Origin: Zoroaster sp. YZ-2022 | Taxonomy: Eukaryota; Echinodermata; Asteroidea; Forcipulatida; Zoroasteridae | Direction: 5' to 3' | Length of the DNA stretch: 64,000 bases | NCBI GenBank assembly: GCA_029582265.1 | Contig: CM055831.1 | Location: forward strand, 27,132,526-27,196,525 | Part shown: one piece after another, positions 13,601-28,600 of the stretch | Layout: each line of letters opens with the position of its first letter | Position numbering within the stretch: position 1 is the stretch's first letter | Position numbers and translations under genes: made by a program | The notes under the pieces: model-generated | Told to the model about the DNA's origin: nothing | Databases searched by the model: none | What the model saw: the letters and a program-made list of their open reading frames with translations, nothing else

Positions 13601-16600
13601 TGTTACGAAAGAAACATATCTAAGATTGGGAATAACTTTTGAAGTTTTCAAGGGAGGCCGATAAATTTATATCTAAATTAAGCTTAGGTTCTCCCCTCTC
13701 GGAAAAACACAAAATCTTTGAATTTGGATAATGTCTTCATACCTTAAACGGCCTCCATGGACACTTAGCCCCCTGTAAAATACGGTAAACTTGCATGCGG
13801 TTTCACAGCAAACAATACAGCACTGTTCACTGTTACGAAAGAAACATTTCTAAGGTTGGGAATAACTTTTCAAGTTTTCAAGGGAGGCCGATAAATTTAT
13901 ATCTAAATTAAAGCTTAGGTTCTCCCCTCTCGGAAAAACACAAAATCTTTGAATTTGGATAATGTCTTCATACCTTAAACGGCCTCCATGGACACTTAGC
14001 CCCCTGTAAAATACGGTCAACTTGCATGCGGTTTCACAGCAAACAATACAGCACTGTACACTGTTACGAAAGAATCATTTCTAAGGTTGGGAATAACTTT
14101 TCAAGTTTTCAAGGAGGCCGATAAATTTATATCTAAATTAAAGGTTAGGTTCTCCCCTCTCGGAAAAACACAAAATCTTTGAATTTGGATAATGTCTTCA
14201 TACCTTAAACGGCCTCCATGGACACTTAGCCCCCTGTAAAATACGGTCAACTTGGATGCGGTTTCACAGCAAACAATACAGCACTGTTCACTGTTACGAA
14301 AGAAACATTTCTAAGGTTGGGAATAACTTTTCAAGTTTTCAAGGGAGGCCGATAAATTTATATCTAAATTAAAGCTTAGGTTCTCCCCTCTCGGAAAAAC
14401 ACAAAATCTTTGAATTTGGATAATGTCTTCATACCTTAAACGGCCTCCATGGACACTTAGCCCCCTGTAAAATACGTTCAACTTGCATGCGGTTTCACAG
14501 CAAACAATACAGCACTGTACACTGTTACGAAAGAAACATTTCTAATGTTGGGAATAACTTTTGAAGTTTTCAAGGGAGGCCGATAAATTTATATCTAAAT
14601 TAAAGCTTAGGTTCTCCCCTCTCGGAAAAACACAAAATCTTTGAATTTGGATAACGTCTTCATACCTTAAACGGCTTCCATGGACACTTAGCCCCCTGTA
14701 AAATACGTTCAACTTGCATGCGGTTTCACAGCAAACAATACAGCACTGCACACTGTTACGAAAGAAACATATCTAAAGTTGGGAATAACTTTTGAAGTTT
14801 TCAAGGGAGGCCGATAAATTTATATCTAAATTAAAGCTTAGGTTCTCCCCTCTCGGAAAAACACAAAATCTTTGAATTTGGATAATGTCTTCATACCTTA
14901 AACGGCCTCCATGGACACTTAGCCCCCTGTAAAATACGTTCAACTTGCATGCGGTTTCACAGCAAACAATACAGCACTGTTCACTGTTACGAAAGAAACA
15001 TTTCTAAGGTTGGGAATAACTTTTCAAGTTTTCAAGGGAGGGCGATAAATTTATATCTAAATTAAAGCTTAGGTTCTCCCCTCTCGGAAAAACACAAAAT
15101 CTTTGAATTTGGATAATGTCTTCATACCTTAAACGGCCTCCATGGACACTTAGCCCCCTGTAAAATACGGTCAACTTGCATGCGGTTTCACAGCAAACAA
15201 TACAGCACTGTACACTGTTACGAAAGAATCATTTCTAAGGTTGGGAATAACTTTTCAAGTTTTCAAGGGAGGCCGATAAATTTATATCTAAATTAAAGGT
15301 TAGGTTCTCCCCTCTCGGAAAAACACAAAATCTTTGAATTTGGATAATGTCTTCATACGTTAAACGGCCTCCATGGACACTTAGCCCCTGTAAAATACGG
15401 TAAACTTGTATGCGGTTTCACAGCAAACAATACAGCACTGTTCACTGTTACGAAAGAAACATTTCTAAGGTTGGGAATAACTTTTCAAGTTTTCAAGGGA
15501 GGCCGATAAATTTATATCTAAATTAAAGCTTAGGTTCTCCGCTCTCGGAAAAACACAAAATCTTTGAATTTGGATAATGTCTTCATACCTTAAACGGCCT
15601 CCATGGACACTTAGCCCCCTGTAAAATACGTTCAACTTGCATGCGGTTTCACAGCAAACAATACAGCACTGCACACTGTTACGAAAGAAACATATCTAAG
15701 GTTGGGAATAACTTTTGAAGTTTTCAAGGGAGGCCGATAAATTTATATCTAAATTAAAGCTTAGGTTCTCCCCTCTCGGAAAAACACAAAATCTTTGAAT
15801 TTGGATAATGTCTTCATACCTTAAACGGCCTCCATGGACACTTAGCCCCCTGTAAAATACGTTCAACTTGCATGCGGTTTCACAGCAAACAATACAGCAC
15901 TGCACACTGTTACGAAAGAAACATATCTAAGATTGGGAATAACTTTTGAAGTTTTCAAGGGAGGCCGATAAATTTATATCTAAATTAAGCTTAGGTTCTC
16001 CCCTCTCGGAAAAACACAAAATCTTTGAATTTGGATAATGTCTTCATACCTTAAACGGCCTCCATGGACACTTAGCCCCCTGTAAAATACGGTCAACTTG
16101 CATGCGGTTTCACAGCAAACAATACAGCACTGTACACTGTTACGAAAGAAACATTTCTAAGGTTGGGAATAACTTTTCAAGTTTTCAAGGCAGGCCGATA
16201 AATTTATATCTAAATTAAAGCTTAGGTTCTCCCCTCTCGGAAAAACACAAAATCTTTGAATTTGGATAATGTCTTCATACCTTAAACGGCCTCCATGGAC
16301 ACTTAGCCCCCTGTAAAATACGGTCAACTTGCATGCGGTTTCACAGCAAACAATACAGCACTGTACACTGTTACGAAAGAATCATTTCTAAGGTTGGGAA
16401 TAACTTTTCAAGTTTTCAAGGCAGGCCGATAAATTTATATCTAAATTAAAGGTTAGGTTCTCCCTCTCGGAAAAACACAAAATCTTTGAATTTGGATAAT
16501 GTCTTCATACCTTAAACGGCCTCCATGGACACTTAGCCCCTGTAAAATACGGTCAACTTGCATGCGGTTTCACAGCAAACAATACAGCACTGTACACTGT

Positions 16601-19600
16601 TACGAAAGAAACATTTCTAAGGTTGGGAATAACTTTTCAAGTTTTCAAGGGAGGCCGATAAATTTATATCTAAATTAAAGCTTAGGTTCTCCCTCTCGGA
16701 AAAACACAAAATCTTTGAATTTGGATAATGTCTTCATACCTTAAACGGCCTCCATGGACACTTAGCCCCCTGTAAAATACGTTCAACTTGCATGCGGTTT
16801 CACAGCAAACAATACAGCACTGTACACTGTTACGAAAGAAACATTTCTAAGGTTGGGAATAACTTTTCAAGTTTTCAAGGAAGGCCGATAAATTTATATC
16901 TAAATTAAAGCTTAGGTTCTCCCCTCTCGGAAAAACACAAAATCTTTGAATTTGGATAATGTCTTCATACCTTAAACGGCCTCCATGGACACTTAGCCCC
17001 CTGTAAAATACGTTCAACTTGCATGCGGTTTCACAGCAAACAATACAGCACTGTACACTGTTACGAAAGAAACATATCTAAGTTTGGGAATAACTTTTAA
17101 GTTTTCAAGGAGGCCGATAAATTTATATCTAAATTAAAGCTTAGGTTCTCCTCTCGGAAAAACACAAAATCTTTGAATTTGGATAATGTCTTCATACCTT
17201 AAACGGCCTCCATGGACACTTAGCCCCTGTAAAATACGTTCAACTTGCATGCGGTTTCACAGCAAACAATACAGCACTGTTCACTGTTACGAAAGAAACA
17301 TTTCTAAGGTTGGGAATAACTTTTCAAGTTTTCAGGGAGGCCGATAAATTTATATCTAAATTAGAGCTTAGCTTCTCCCTCTCGGAAAAACAAAATCTTT
17401 GAATTTGGATAATGTCTTCATACGTTAAACGGCCTCCATGGACACTTAGCCCCTGTAAAATACGGTCAACTTGCATGCGGTTTCACAGCAAACAATACAG
17501 CACTGTACACTGTTACGAAAGAATCATTTCTAAGGTTGGGAATAACTTATCAAGTATTCAATGGAGGCCGATAAATTTATATCTAAATTAAAGGTTAGGT
17601 TCTCCCCTCGCGGAAAAACACAAAATCTTTGAATTTGGATAATGTCTTCATACGTTAAACGGCCTCCATGGACACTTAGCCCCTGTAAAATACGGTCAAC
17701 TTGCATGCGGTTTCACAGCAAACAATACAGCACTGTACACTGTTACGAAAGAAACATTTCTAAGGTTGGGAATAACTTTTCAAGTTTTCAAGGGAGGCCG
17801 ATAAATTTATATCTAAATTAAAGCTTAGGTTCTCCTCTCGGAAAAACACAAAATCTTTGAATTTGGATAATGTCTTCATACCTTAAACGGCCTCCATGGA
17901 CACTTAGCCCCCTGTAAAATACGTTCAACTTGCATGCGGTTTCACAGCAAACAATACAGCACTGCACACTGTTACGAAAGAAACATATCTAAGGTTGGGA
18001 ATAACTTTTGAAGTTTTCAAGGGAGGCCGATAAATTTATATCTAAATTAAAGCTTAGGTTCTCCCCTCTCGGAAAAACACAAAATCTTTGAATTTGGATA
18101 ATGTCTTCATACCTTAAACGGCCTCCATGGACACTTAGCCCCCTGTAAAATACGGTCAACTTGCATGCGGTTTCACAGCAAACAATACAGCACTGTTCAC
18201 TGTTACGAAAGAAACATTTCTAAGGTTGGGAATAACTTTTCAAGTTTTCAAGGGAGGCCGATAAATTTATATCTAAATTAAAGCTTAGGTTCTCCCCTCT
18301 CGGAAAAACACAAAATCTTTGAATTTGGATAATGTCTTCATACCTTAAACGGCCTCCATGGACATAGCCCCTAAAATACGTTCAACTTGCATGCGGTTTC
18401 ACAGCAAACAATACAGCACTGTACACTGTTACGAAAGAAACATTTCTAAGGTTGGGAATAACTTTTTAAGTTTTCAAGGGAGGCCGATAAATTTATATCT
18501 AAATTAAAGCTTCGGTTCTCCCCTCTCGGAAAAATACAAAATCTTTGAATTTGGATAATGTCTTCATACCTTAAACGGCCTTCATGGACACTTAGCCCCC
18601 TGTAATATACGGTCAACTTGTATGCGATTTCACAGCAAACAATACAGCACTGTACACTGTTACGAAAGAAACATTTCTAAGGTTGGGAATAACTTTTCAA
18701 GTTTTCAAGGGAGCCCGATAAATTTATATCTAAATTAAAGCTTAGGTTCTCCCCTCTCGGAAATACACAAAATCTTTGAATTTGGATAATGTCTTCATAC
18801 CTTAAACGGCCTCCATGGACACTTAGCCCCCTGTAAAATACGGTCAACTTGCATGCGGTTTCACAGCAAACAATACAGCACTGTACACTGTTACGAAAGA
18901 AACATTTCTAAGGTTGGGAATAACTTTTCAAGTTTTCAAGGGAGGCCGATAAATTTATATCTAAATTAAAGCTTAGGTTCTCCCCTCTCGGAAAAACACA
19001 AAATCTTTGAATTTGGATAATGTCTTCATACCTTAAACGGCCTCCATGGACACTTAGCCCCCTGTAAAATACGGTCAACTTGCATGCGGTTTCACAGCAA
19101 ACAATACAGCACTGTACACTGTTACGAAAGAAACATTTCTAAGGTTGGGAATAACTTTTCAAGTTTTCAAGGGAGGCCGATAAATTTATATCTAAATTAA
19201 AGGTTAGGTTCTCCCCTCTCGGAAAAACACAAAATCTTTGAATTTGGATAATGTCTTCATACCTTAAACGGCCTCCATGGACACTTAGCCCCTGTAAAAT
19301 ACGGTCAACTTGCATGCGGTTTCACAGCAAACAATACAGCACTGTTCACTGTTACGAAAGAAACATTTCTAAGGTTGGGAATAACTTTTCAAGTTTTCAA
19401 GGGAGGCCGATAAATTTATATCTAAATTAAAGCTTAGGTTCTCCCTCTCGGAAAAACACAAAATCTTTGAATTTGGATAATGTCTTCATACCTTAAACGG
19501 CCTCCATGGACACTTAGCCCCTGTAAAATACGTTCAACTTGCATGCGGTTTCACAGCAAACAATACAGCACTGTACACTGTTACGAAAGAAACATTTCTA

Positions 19601-22600
19601 ATGTTGGGAATAACTTTGAAGTTTTCAAGGAGGCCGATAAATTTATATCTAAATTAAAGCTTAGGTTCTCCCCTCTCTCGGAAAAACACAAAATCTTTGA
19701 ATTTGGAAAACGTCTTCATACCTTAAACGCCCTCCAAGGAGACTTTGCGATCTGTAAAATACGTTCAACTTGCATGCGGTTTCACAGCAAACAATACAGC
19801 ACTACACTGTTACGAAAGAAACATATCTAAAGTTGGGAATAACTTTTGAAGTTTTCAAGGGAGGCCGATAAATTTATATCTAAATTAAAGCTTAGGTTCT
19901 CCCCTCTCGGAAAAACACAAAATCTTTGAATTTGGATAATGTCTTCATACCTTAAACGGCCTCCATGGACACTTAGCCCCTGTAAAATACGGTAAACTTG
20001 CATGCGGTTTCACAGCAAACAATACAGCACTGTTCACTGTTACGAAAGAAACATTTCTAAGGTTGGGAATAACTTTTCAAGTTTTCAAGGGAGGCCGATA
20101 AATTTATATCTAAATTAAAGCTTAGGTTCTCCTATCTCGGAAAAACACAAAATCTTTGAATTTGGATAATGTCTTCATACCTTAAACGGCCTCCATGGAC
20201 ACTTAGCCCCCTGTAAAATACGGTCAACTTGCATGCGGTTTCACAGCAAACAATACAGCACTGTACACTGTTACGAAAGAATCATTTCTAAGGTTGGGAA
20301 TAACTTTTCAAGTTTTCAAGGGAGGCCGATAAATTTATATCTAAATTAAAGGTTAGGTTCTCCCCTCTCGGAAAAACACAAAATCTTTGAATTTGGATAA
20401 TGTCTTCATACGTTAAACGGCCTCCATGGACACTTAGCCCCTGTAAAATACGGTAAACTTGCATGCGGTTTCACAGCAAACAATACAGCACTGTTCACTG
20501 TTACGAAAGAAACATTTCTAAGGTTGGGAATAACTTTTCAAGTTTTCAAGGGAGGCCGATAAATTTATATCTAAATTAAAGCTTAGGTTCTCCCCTCTCG
20601 GAAAAACACAAAATCTTTGAATTTGGATAATGTCTTCATACCTTAAACGGCCTCCATGGACACTTAGCCCCCTGTAAAATACGTTCAACTTGCATGCGGT
20701 TTCACAGCAAACAATACAGCACTGCACACTGTTACGAAAGAAACATATCTAAGGTTGGGAATAACTTTTGAAGTTTTCAAGGGAGGCCGATAAATTTATA
20801 TCTAAATTAAAGCTTAGGTTCTCCCCTCTCGGAAAAACACAAAATCTTTGAATTTGGATAATGTCTTCATACCTTAAACGGCCTCCATGGACACTTAGCC
20901 CCCTGTAAAATACGGTCAACTTGCATGCGGTTTCACAGCAAACAATACAGCACTGTACACTGTTACGAAAGAAACATTTCTAAGGTTGGGAATAACTTTT
21001 CAAGTTTTCAAGGGAGGCCGATAAATTTATATCTAAATTAAAGCTTAGGTTCTACCCTCTCGGAAAAACACAAAATCTTTGAATTTGGATAATGTCTTCA
21101 TACCTTAAACGGCCTCCATGGACACTTAGCCCCTGTAAAATACGGTCAACTTGCATGCGGTTTCACAGCAAACAATACAGCACTGTACACTGTTACGAAA
21201 GAATCATTTCTAAGGTTGGGAATAACTTTTCAAGTTTTCAAGGGAGGCCGATAAATTTATATCTAAATTAAAGGTTAGGTTCTCCCCTCTCGGAAAAACA
21301 CAAAATCTTTGAATTTGGATAATGTCTTCATACCTTAAACGGCCTCCATGGACACTTAGCCCCCTGTAAAATACGGTCAACTTGCATGCGGTTTCACAGC
21401 AAACAATACAGCACTGTTCACTGTTACGAAAGAAACATTTCTAAGGTTGGGAATAACTTTTCAAGTTTTCAAGGAGGCCGATAAATTTATATCTAAATTA
21501 AAGCTTAGGTTCTCCCTCTCGGAAAAACACAAAATCTTTGAATTTGGATAATGTCTTCATACCTTAAACGGCCTCCATGGACACTTAGCCCCTGTAAAAT
21601 ACGGTCAACTTGCATGCGGTTTCACAGCAAACAATACAGCACTGTACACTGTTACGAAAGAAACATTTCTAAGGTTGGGAATAACTTTTCAAGTTTTCAA
21701 GGGAGGCCGATAAATTTATATCTAAATTAAAGCTTAGGTTCTCCCAACAAAATCTTTGAATTTGGATAATGTCTTCATACCTTAAACGGCCTCCATGGAC
21801 ACTTAGCCCCCTGTAAAATACGCTCAACTTGCATGCGGTTTCACAGCAAACAATACAGCACTGTACACTGTTACGAAAGAAACATTTCTAAGGTTGGGAA
21901 TAACTTTTCAAGTTTTCAAGGGAGGCCGATAAATTTATATCTAAATTAAAGCTTAGGTTCTCCCCTCTCGGAAAAACACAAAATCTTTGAATTTGGATAA
22001 TGTCTTCATACCTTAAACGGCCTCCATGGACACTCAACCCCTGTAAAATACGGTCAACTTGCATGCGGTTTCACAGCAAACAATACAGCACTGTAACACT
22101 GTTACGAAAGAAACATTTCTAAGGTTGGGAATAACTTTTCAAGTTTTCAAGGAGGCCGATAAATTTATATCTAAATTAAAGCTTACGTTCTCCCCTCTCG
22201 GAAAAACACAAAATCTTTGAATTTGGATAATGTCTTCATACCTTAAACGGCCTCCATGGACACTTAGCCCCTGTAAAATACGGTCAACTTGCATGCGGTT
22301 TCACAGCAAACAATACAGCACTGTACACTGTTACGAAAGAAACATTTCTAAGGTTGGGAATAACTTTTCAAGTTTTCAAGGAGGCCGATAAATTTATATC
22401 TAAATTAAAGCTTAGGTTCTCCCCTCTCGGAAAAACACAAAATCTTTGAATTTGGATAATGTCTTCATACCTTAAACGGCCTCCATGGACACTTAGCCCC
22501 TGTAAAATACGGTCAACTTGCATGCGGTTTCACAGCAAACAATACAGCACTGTTCACACTGTTACGAAGAAACATTTCTAAGGTTGGGAATAACTTTTCA

Positions 22601-25600
22601 AGTTTTCAAGGAGGCCGATAAATTTATATCTAAATTAAAGCTTAGGTTCTCCCCTCTCGGAAAAACACAAAATCTTTGAATTTGGATAATGTCTTCATAC
22701 GTTAAACGGCCTCCATGGACACTTAGCCCCTGTAAAATACGTTCAACTTGCATGCGGTTTCACAGCAAACAATACAGCACTGCACACTGTTACGAAAGAA
22801 ACATATCTAAAGTTGGGAATAACTTTTGAAGTTTTCAAGGGAGGCCGATAAATTTATATCTAAATTAAAGCTTAGGTTCTCCCCTCTCGGAAAAACACAA
22901 AATCTTTGAATTTGGATAATGTCTTCATACCTTAAACGGCCTCCATGGACACTTAGCCCCCTGTAAAATACGTTCAACTTGCATGCGGTTTCACAGCAAA
23001 CAATACAGCACTGTTCACTGTTACGAAAGAAACATTTCTAAGGTTGGGAATAACTTTTCAAGTTTTCAAAGGAGGCCGATAAATTTATATCTAAATTAAA
23101 GCTTAGGTTCTCCCTCTCGGAAAAACACAAAATCTTTGAATTTGGATAATGTCTTCATACCTTAAACGGCCTCCATGGACACTTAGCCCCCTGTAAAATA
23201 CGGTCAACTTGCATGCGGTTTCACAGCAAACAATACAGCACTGTACACTGTTACGAAAGAATCATTTCTAAGGTTGGGAATAACTTTTCAAGTTTTCAAG
23301 GGAGGCCGATAAATTTATATCTAAATTAAAGGTTAGGTTCTCCCCTCTCGGAAAAACACAAAATCTTTGAATTTGGATAATGTCTTCATACGTTAAACGG
23401 CCTCCATGGACACTTAGCCCCTGTAAAATACGGTCAACTTGCATGCGGTTTCACAGCAAACAATACAGCACTGTACACTGTTACGAAAGAAACATTTCTA
23501 AGGTTGGGAATAACTTTTCAAGTTTTCAAGGGAGGCCGATAAATTTATATCTAAATTAAAGCTTAGGTTCTCCCCTCTCGGAAAAACACAAAATCTTTGA
23601 ATTTGGATAACGTCTTCATACCTTAAACGGCCTCCATGGACACTTAGCCCCCTGTAAAATACGTTCAACTTGCATGCGGTTTCACAGCAAACAATACAGC
23701 ACTGCACACTGTTACGAAAGAAACATATCTAAAGTTGGGAATAACTTTTGAAGTTTTCAAGGGAGGCCGATAAATTTATATCTAAATTAAAGCTTAGGTT
23801 CTCCCCTCTCGGAAAAACACAAAATCTTTGAATTTGGATAATGTCTTCATACCTTAAACGGCCTCCATGGACACTTAGCCCCCTGTAAAATACGTTCAAC
23901 TTGCATGCGGTTTCACAGCAAACAATACAGCACTGTACACTGTTACGAAAGAAACATTTCTAAGGTTGGGAATAACTTTTCAAGTTTTCAAGGGAGGCCG
24001 ATAAATTTATATCTAAATTAAAGCTTAGGTTCTCCCCTCTCGGAAAAACACAAAATCTTTGAATTTGGATAATGTCTTCATACCTTAAACGGCCTCCATG
24101 GACACTTAGCCCCCTGTAAAATACGGTCAACTTGCATGCGGTTTCACAGCAAACAATACAGCACTGTACACTGTTACGAAAGAATCATTTCTAAGGTTGG
24201 GAATAACTTTTCAAGTTTTCAAGGGAGGCCGATAAATTTATATCTAAATTAAAGCTTAGGTTCTCCCCTCTCGGAAAAACACAAAATCTTTGAATTTGGA
24301 TAATGTCTTCATACCTTAAACGGCCTCCATGGACACTTAGCCCCCTCTAAAATACGGTCAACTTGCATGCGGTTTCACAGCAAACAATACAGCACTGTAC
24401 ACTGTTACGAAAGAAACATTTCTAAGGTTGGGAATAACTTTTCAAGTTTTCAAGGAGGCCGATAAATTTATATCTAAATTAAAGGTTAGGTTCTCCCCTC
24501 TCGGAAAAACACAAAATCTTTGAATTTGGATAATGTCTTCATACCTTAAACGGCCTCCATGGACACTTAGCCCCTGTAAAATACGGTCAACTTGCATGCG
24601 GTTCACAGCAAACAATACAGCACTGCACACTGTTACGAAAGAAACATTTCTAAGGTTGGGAATAACTTTTCAAGTTTTCAAGGATGGCCGATAAATTTAT
24701 ATCTAAATTAAAGCTTAGGTTCTCCCCTCTCGGAAAAACACAAAATCTTTGAATTTGGATAATGTCTTCATACCTTAAACGGCCTCCATGGACACTTAGC
24801 CCCCTGTAAAATACGGTCAACTTGCATGCGGTTTCACAGCAAACAATACAGCACTGTACACTGTTACGAAAGAAACATTTCTAATGTTGGGAATAACTTT
24901 TCAAGTTTTCAAGGGAGGCCGATAAATTTATATCTAAATTAAAGCTTAGGTTCTCCCCTCTCGGAAAAACACAAAATCTTTGAATTTGGATAATGTCTTC
25001 ATACCTTAAACGGCCTCCATGGACACTAAGCCCCCTGTAAAATACGGTCAACTTGCATGCGGTTTCACAGCAAACAATACAGCACTGCACACTGTTACGA
25101 AAGAAACATTTCTAATGTTGGGAATAACTTTTCAAGTTTTCAAGGGAGGCCGATAAATTTATATCTAAATTAAAGCTTAGGTTCTCCCCTCTCGGAAAAA
25201 CACAAAATCTTTGAATTTGGATAATGTCTTCATACCTTAAACGGCCTCCATGGACACTTAGCCCCCCTGTAAAATACGGTCAACTTGCATGCGGTTTCAC
25301 AGCAAACAATACAGCACTGTACACTGTTACGAAAGAAACATTTCTAAGGTTGGGAATAACTTTTCAAGTTTTCAAGGGAGGCCGATAAATTTATATCTAA
25401 ATTAAAGATTAGGTTCTCCCCTCTCGGAAAAACACAAAATCTTTGAATTTGGATAATGTCTTCATACCTTAAACGGCCTCCATGGACACTTAGCCCCCTG
25501 TAAAATACGGTCAACTTGCATGCGGTTTCACAGCAAACAATACAGCACTGTACACTGTTACGAAATAATCATTTCTAAGGTTGGGAATAACTTTTCAAGT

Positions 25601-28600
25601 TTTCAAGGGAGGCCGATAAATTTATATCTAAATTAAAGCTTAGGTTCTCCCCTCTCGGAAAAACACAAAATCTTTGAATTTGGATAATGTCTTCATACGT
25701 TAAACGGCCTCCATGGACACTTAGCCCCTGTAAAATACGGTAAACTTGCATGCGGTTTCACAGCAAACAATACAGCACTGTTCACTGTTACGAAAGAAAC
25801 ATTTCTAAGGTTGGGAATAACTTTTCAAGTTTTCAAGGGAGGCCGATAAATTTATATCTAAATTAAAGCTTAGGTTCTCCCCTCTCGGAAAAACACAAAA
25901 TCTTTGAATTTGGATAATGTCTTCATACCTTAAACGGCCTCCATGGACACTTAGCCCCTGTAAAATACGGTCAACTTGCATGCGGTTTCACAGCAAACAA
26001 TACAGCACTGTACACTGTTACGAAAGAAACATTTCTAAGGTTGGGAATAACTTTTGAAGTTTTCAAGGGAGGCCGATAAATTTATATCTAAATTAAAGCT
26101 TAGGTTCTCCTCTCGGAAAAACACAAAATCTTTGAATTTGGATAATGTCTTCATACCTTAAACGGCCTCCATGGACACTTAGCCCCTGTAAAATACGGTT
26201 CAACTTGCATGCGGTTTCACAGCAAACAATACAGCACTGTACACTGTTACGAAAGAAACATTTCTAAGGTTGGGAATAACTTTTCAAGTTTTCAAGGCAG
26301 GCCGATAAATTTATATCTAAATTAAAGCTTAGGTTCTCCCCTCTCGGAAAAACACAAAATCTTTGAATTTGGATAATGTCTTCATACCTTAAACGGCCTC
26401 CATGGACACTTAGCCCCTGTAAAATACGGTCAACTTGCATGCGGTTTCACAGCAAACAATACAGCACTGTACACTGTTACGAAATAATCATTTCTAAGGT
26501 TGGGAATAACTTTTCAAGTTTTCAAGGGAGGCCGATAAATTTATATCTAAATTAAAGGTTAGGTTCTCCACTCCGGAAAAACACAAAATCTTTGAATTTG
26601 GATAATGTCTTCATACCTTAAACGGCCTCCATGGACACTTAGCCCCCTGTAAAATACGGTCAACTTGCATGCGGTTTCACAGCAAACAATACAGCACTGT
26701 TCACTGTTACGAAAGAAACATTTCTAAGGTTGGGAATAACTTTTCAAGTTTTCAAGCGAGGCCGATAAATTTATATCTTAATTAAAGCTTAGGTTCTCCC
26801 CTATCTGAATAAATCAAATTCTTTGAATTTGGATAATGTTTTCATACCTTAAACGGCCTCCATGGACACTTAGCCCCTGTAAAATACGTTCAACTTGCAT
26901 GCGGTTTCACAGCAAACAATACAGCACTGCACTGCTGTTACGAAAGAAACATATCTAAGGTTGGGAATAACTTTTGAAGTTTTCAAGGGAGGCCGATAAA
27001 TTTATATCTAAATTAAAGCTTAGGTTCTCCCCTCTCGGAAAAACACAAAATCTTTGAATTTGGATAATGTCTTCATACCTTAAACGGCCTCCATGGACAC
27101 TTAGCCCCTGTAAAATACGGTCAACTTGCATGCGGTTTCACAGCAAACAATACAGCACTGTACACTGTTACGAAAGAAACATTTCTAATGTTGGGAATAA
27201 CTTTTCAAGTTTTCAAGGGAGGCCGATAAATTTATATCTAAATTAAAGCTTAGGTTCTCCGCTCTCGGAAAAACACAAAATCTTTGAATTTGGATAATGT
27301 CTTCATACCTTAAACGGCCTCCATGGACACTTAGCCCCCTGTAAAATACGTTCAACTTGCATGCGGTTTCACAGCAAACAATACAGCACTGCACACTGTT
27401 ACGAAAGAAACATATCTAAGGTTGGGAATAACTTTTGAAGTTTTCAAGGGAGGCCGATAAATTTATATCTAAATTAAAGCTTAGGTTCTCCTCTCGGAAA
27501 AACACAAAATCTTTGAATTTGGATAATGTCTTCATACCTTAAACGGCCTCCATGGACACTTACCCCCTGTAAAATACGTTCAACTTGCATGCGGTTTCAC
27601 AGCAAACAATACAGCACTGTACACTGTTACGAAAGAAACATTTCTAAGGTTGGGAATAACTTTTCAAGTTTTCAAGGGAGGCCGATAAATTTATATCTAA
27701 ATTAAAGCTTAGGTTCTCCCTCTCGGAAAAACACAAAATCTTTGAATTTGGATAATGTCTTCATACCTTAAACGGCCTCCATGGACACTTAGCCCCTGTA
27801 AAATACGGTCAACTTGCATGCGGTTTCACAGCAAACAATACAGCACTGTACACTGTTACGAAGAGAAATCATTTCTAAGGTTGGGAATAACTTTTCAAGT
27901 TTTCAAGGGAGGCCGATAAATTTATATCTAAATTAAAGCTTAGGTTCTCCCCTCTCGGAAAAACACAAAATCTTTGAATTTGGATAATGTCTTCATACCT
28001 TAAACGGCCTCCATGGACACTTAGCCCCTGTAAAATACGGTCAACTTGCATGCGGTTTCACAGCAAACAATACAGCACTGTACACTGTTACGAAAGAAAC
28101 ATTTCTAAGGTTGGGAATAACTTTTCAAGTTTTCAAGGGAGGCCGATAAATTTATATCTAAATTAAAGCTTAGGTTCTCCCCTCTCGGAAAACACAAAAA
28201 TCTTTGAATTTGGATAATGTCTTCATACCTTAAACGGCCTCCATGGACACTTAGCCCCTGTAAAATACGGTCAACTTGCATGCGGTTTCACAGCAAACAA
28301 TACAGCACTGTACACTGTTACGAAAGAAACATTTCTAAGGTTGGGAATAACTTTTCAAGTTTTCAAGGGAGGCCGATAAATTTATATCTAAATTAAAGCT
28401 TAGGTTCTCCAATCTCGGAAAAACACAAAATCTTTGAATTTGGATAATGTCTTCATACCTTAAACGGCCTCCATGGACACTTAGCCCCCTGTAAAATACG
28501 TTCAACTTGCATGCGGTTTCACAGCAAACAATACAGCACAGTACACTGTTACGAAAGAAACATATCTAAGGTTGGGAATAACTTTTGAAGTTTTCAAGGG

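Noticed and set aside
19480..19830. A 116-codon open frame on the plus strand inside the satellite
   Set aside because: It arises because several indels in two adjacent monomers remove the usual stops. Other monomers do not keep it.
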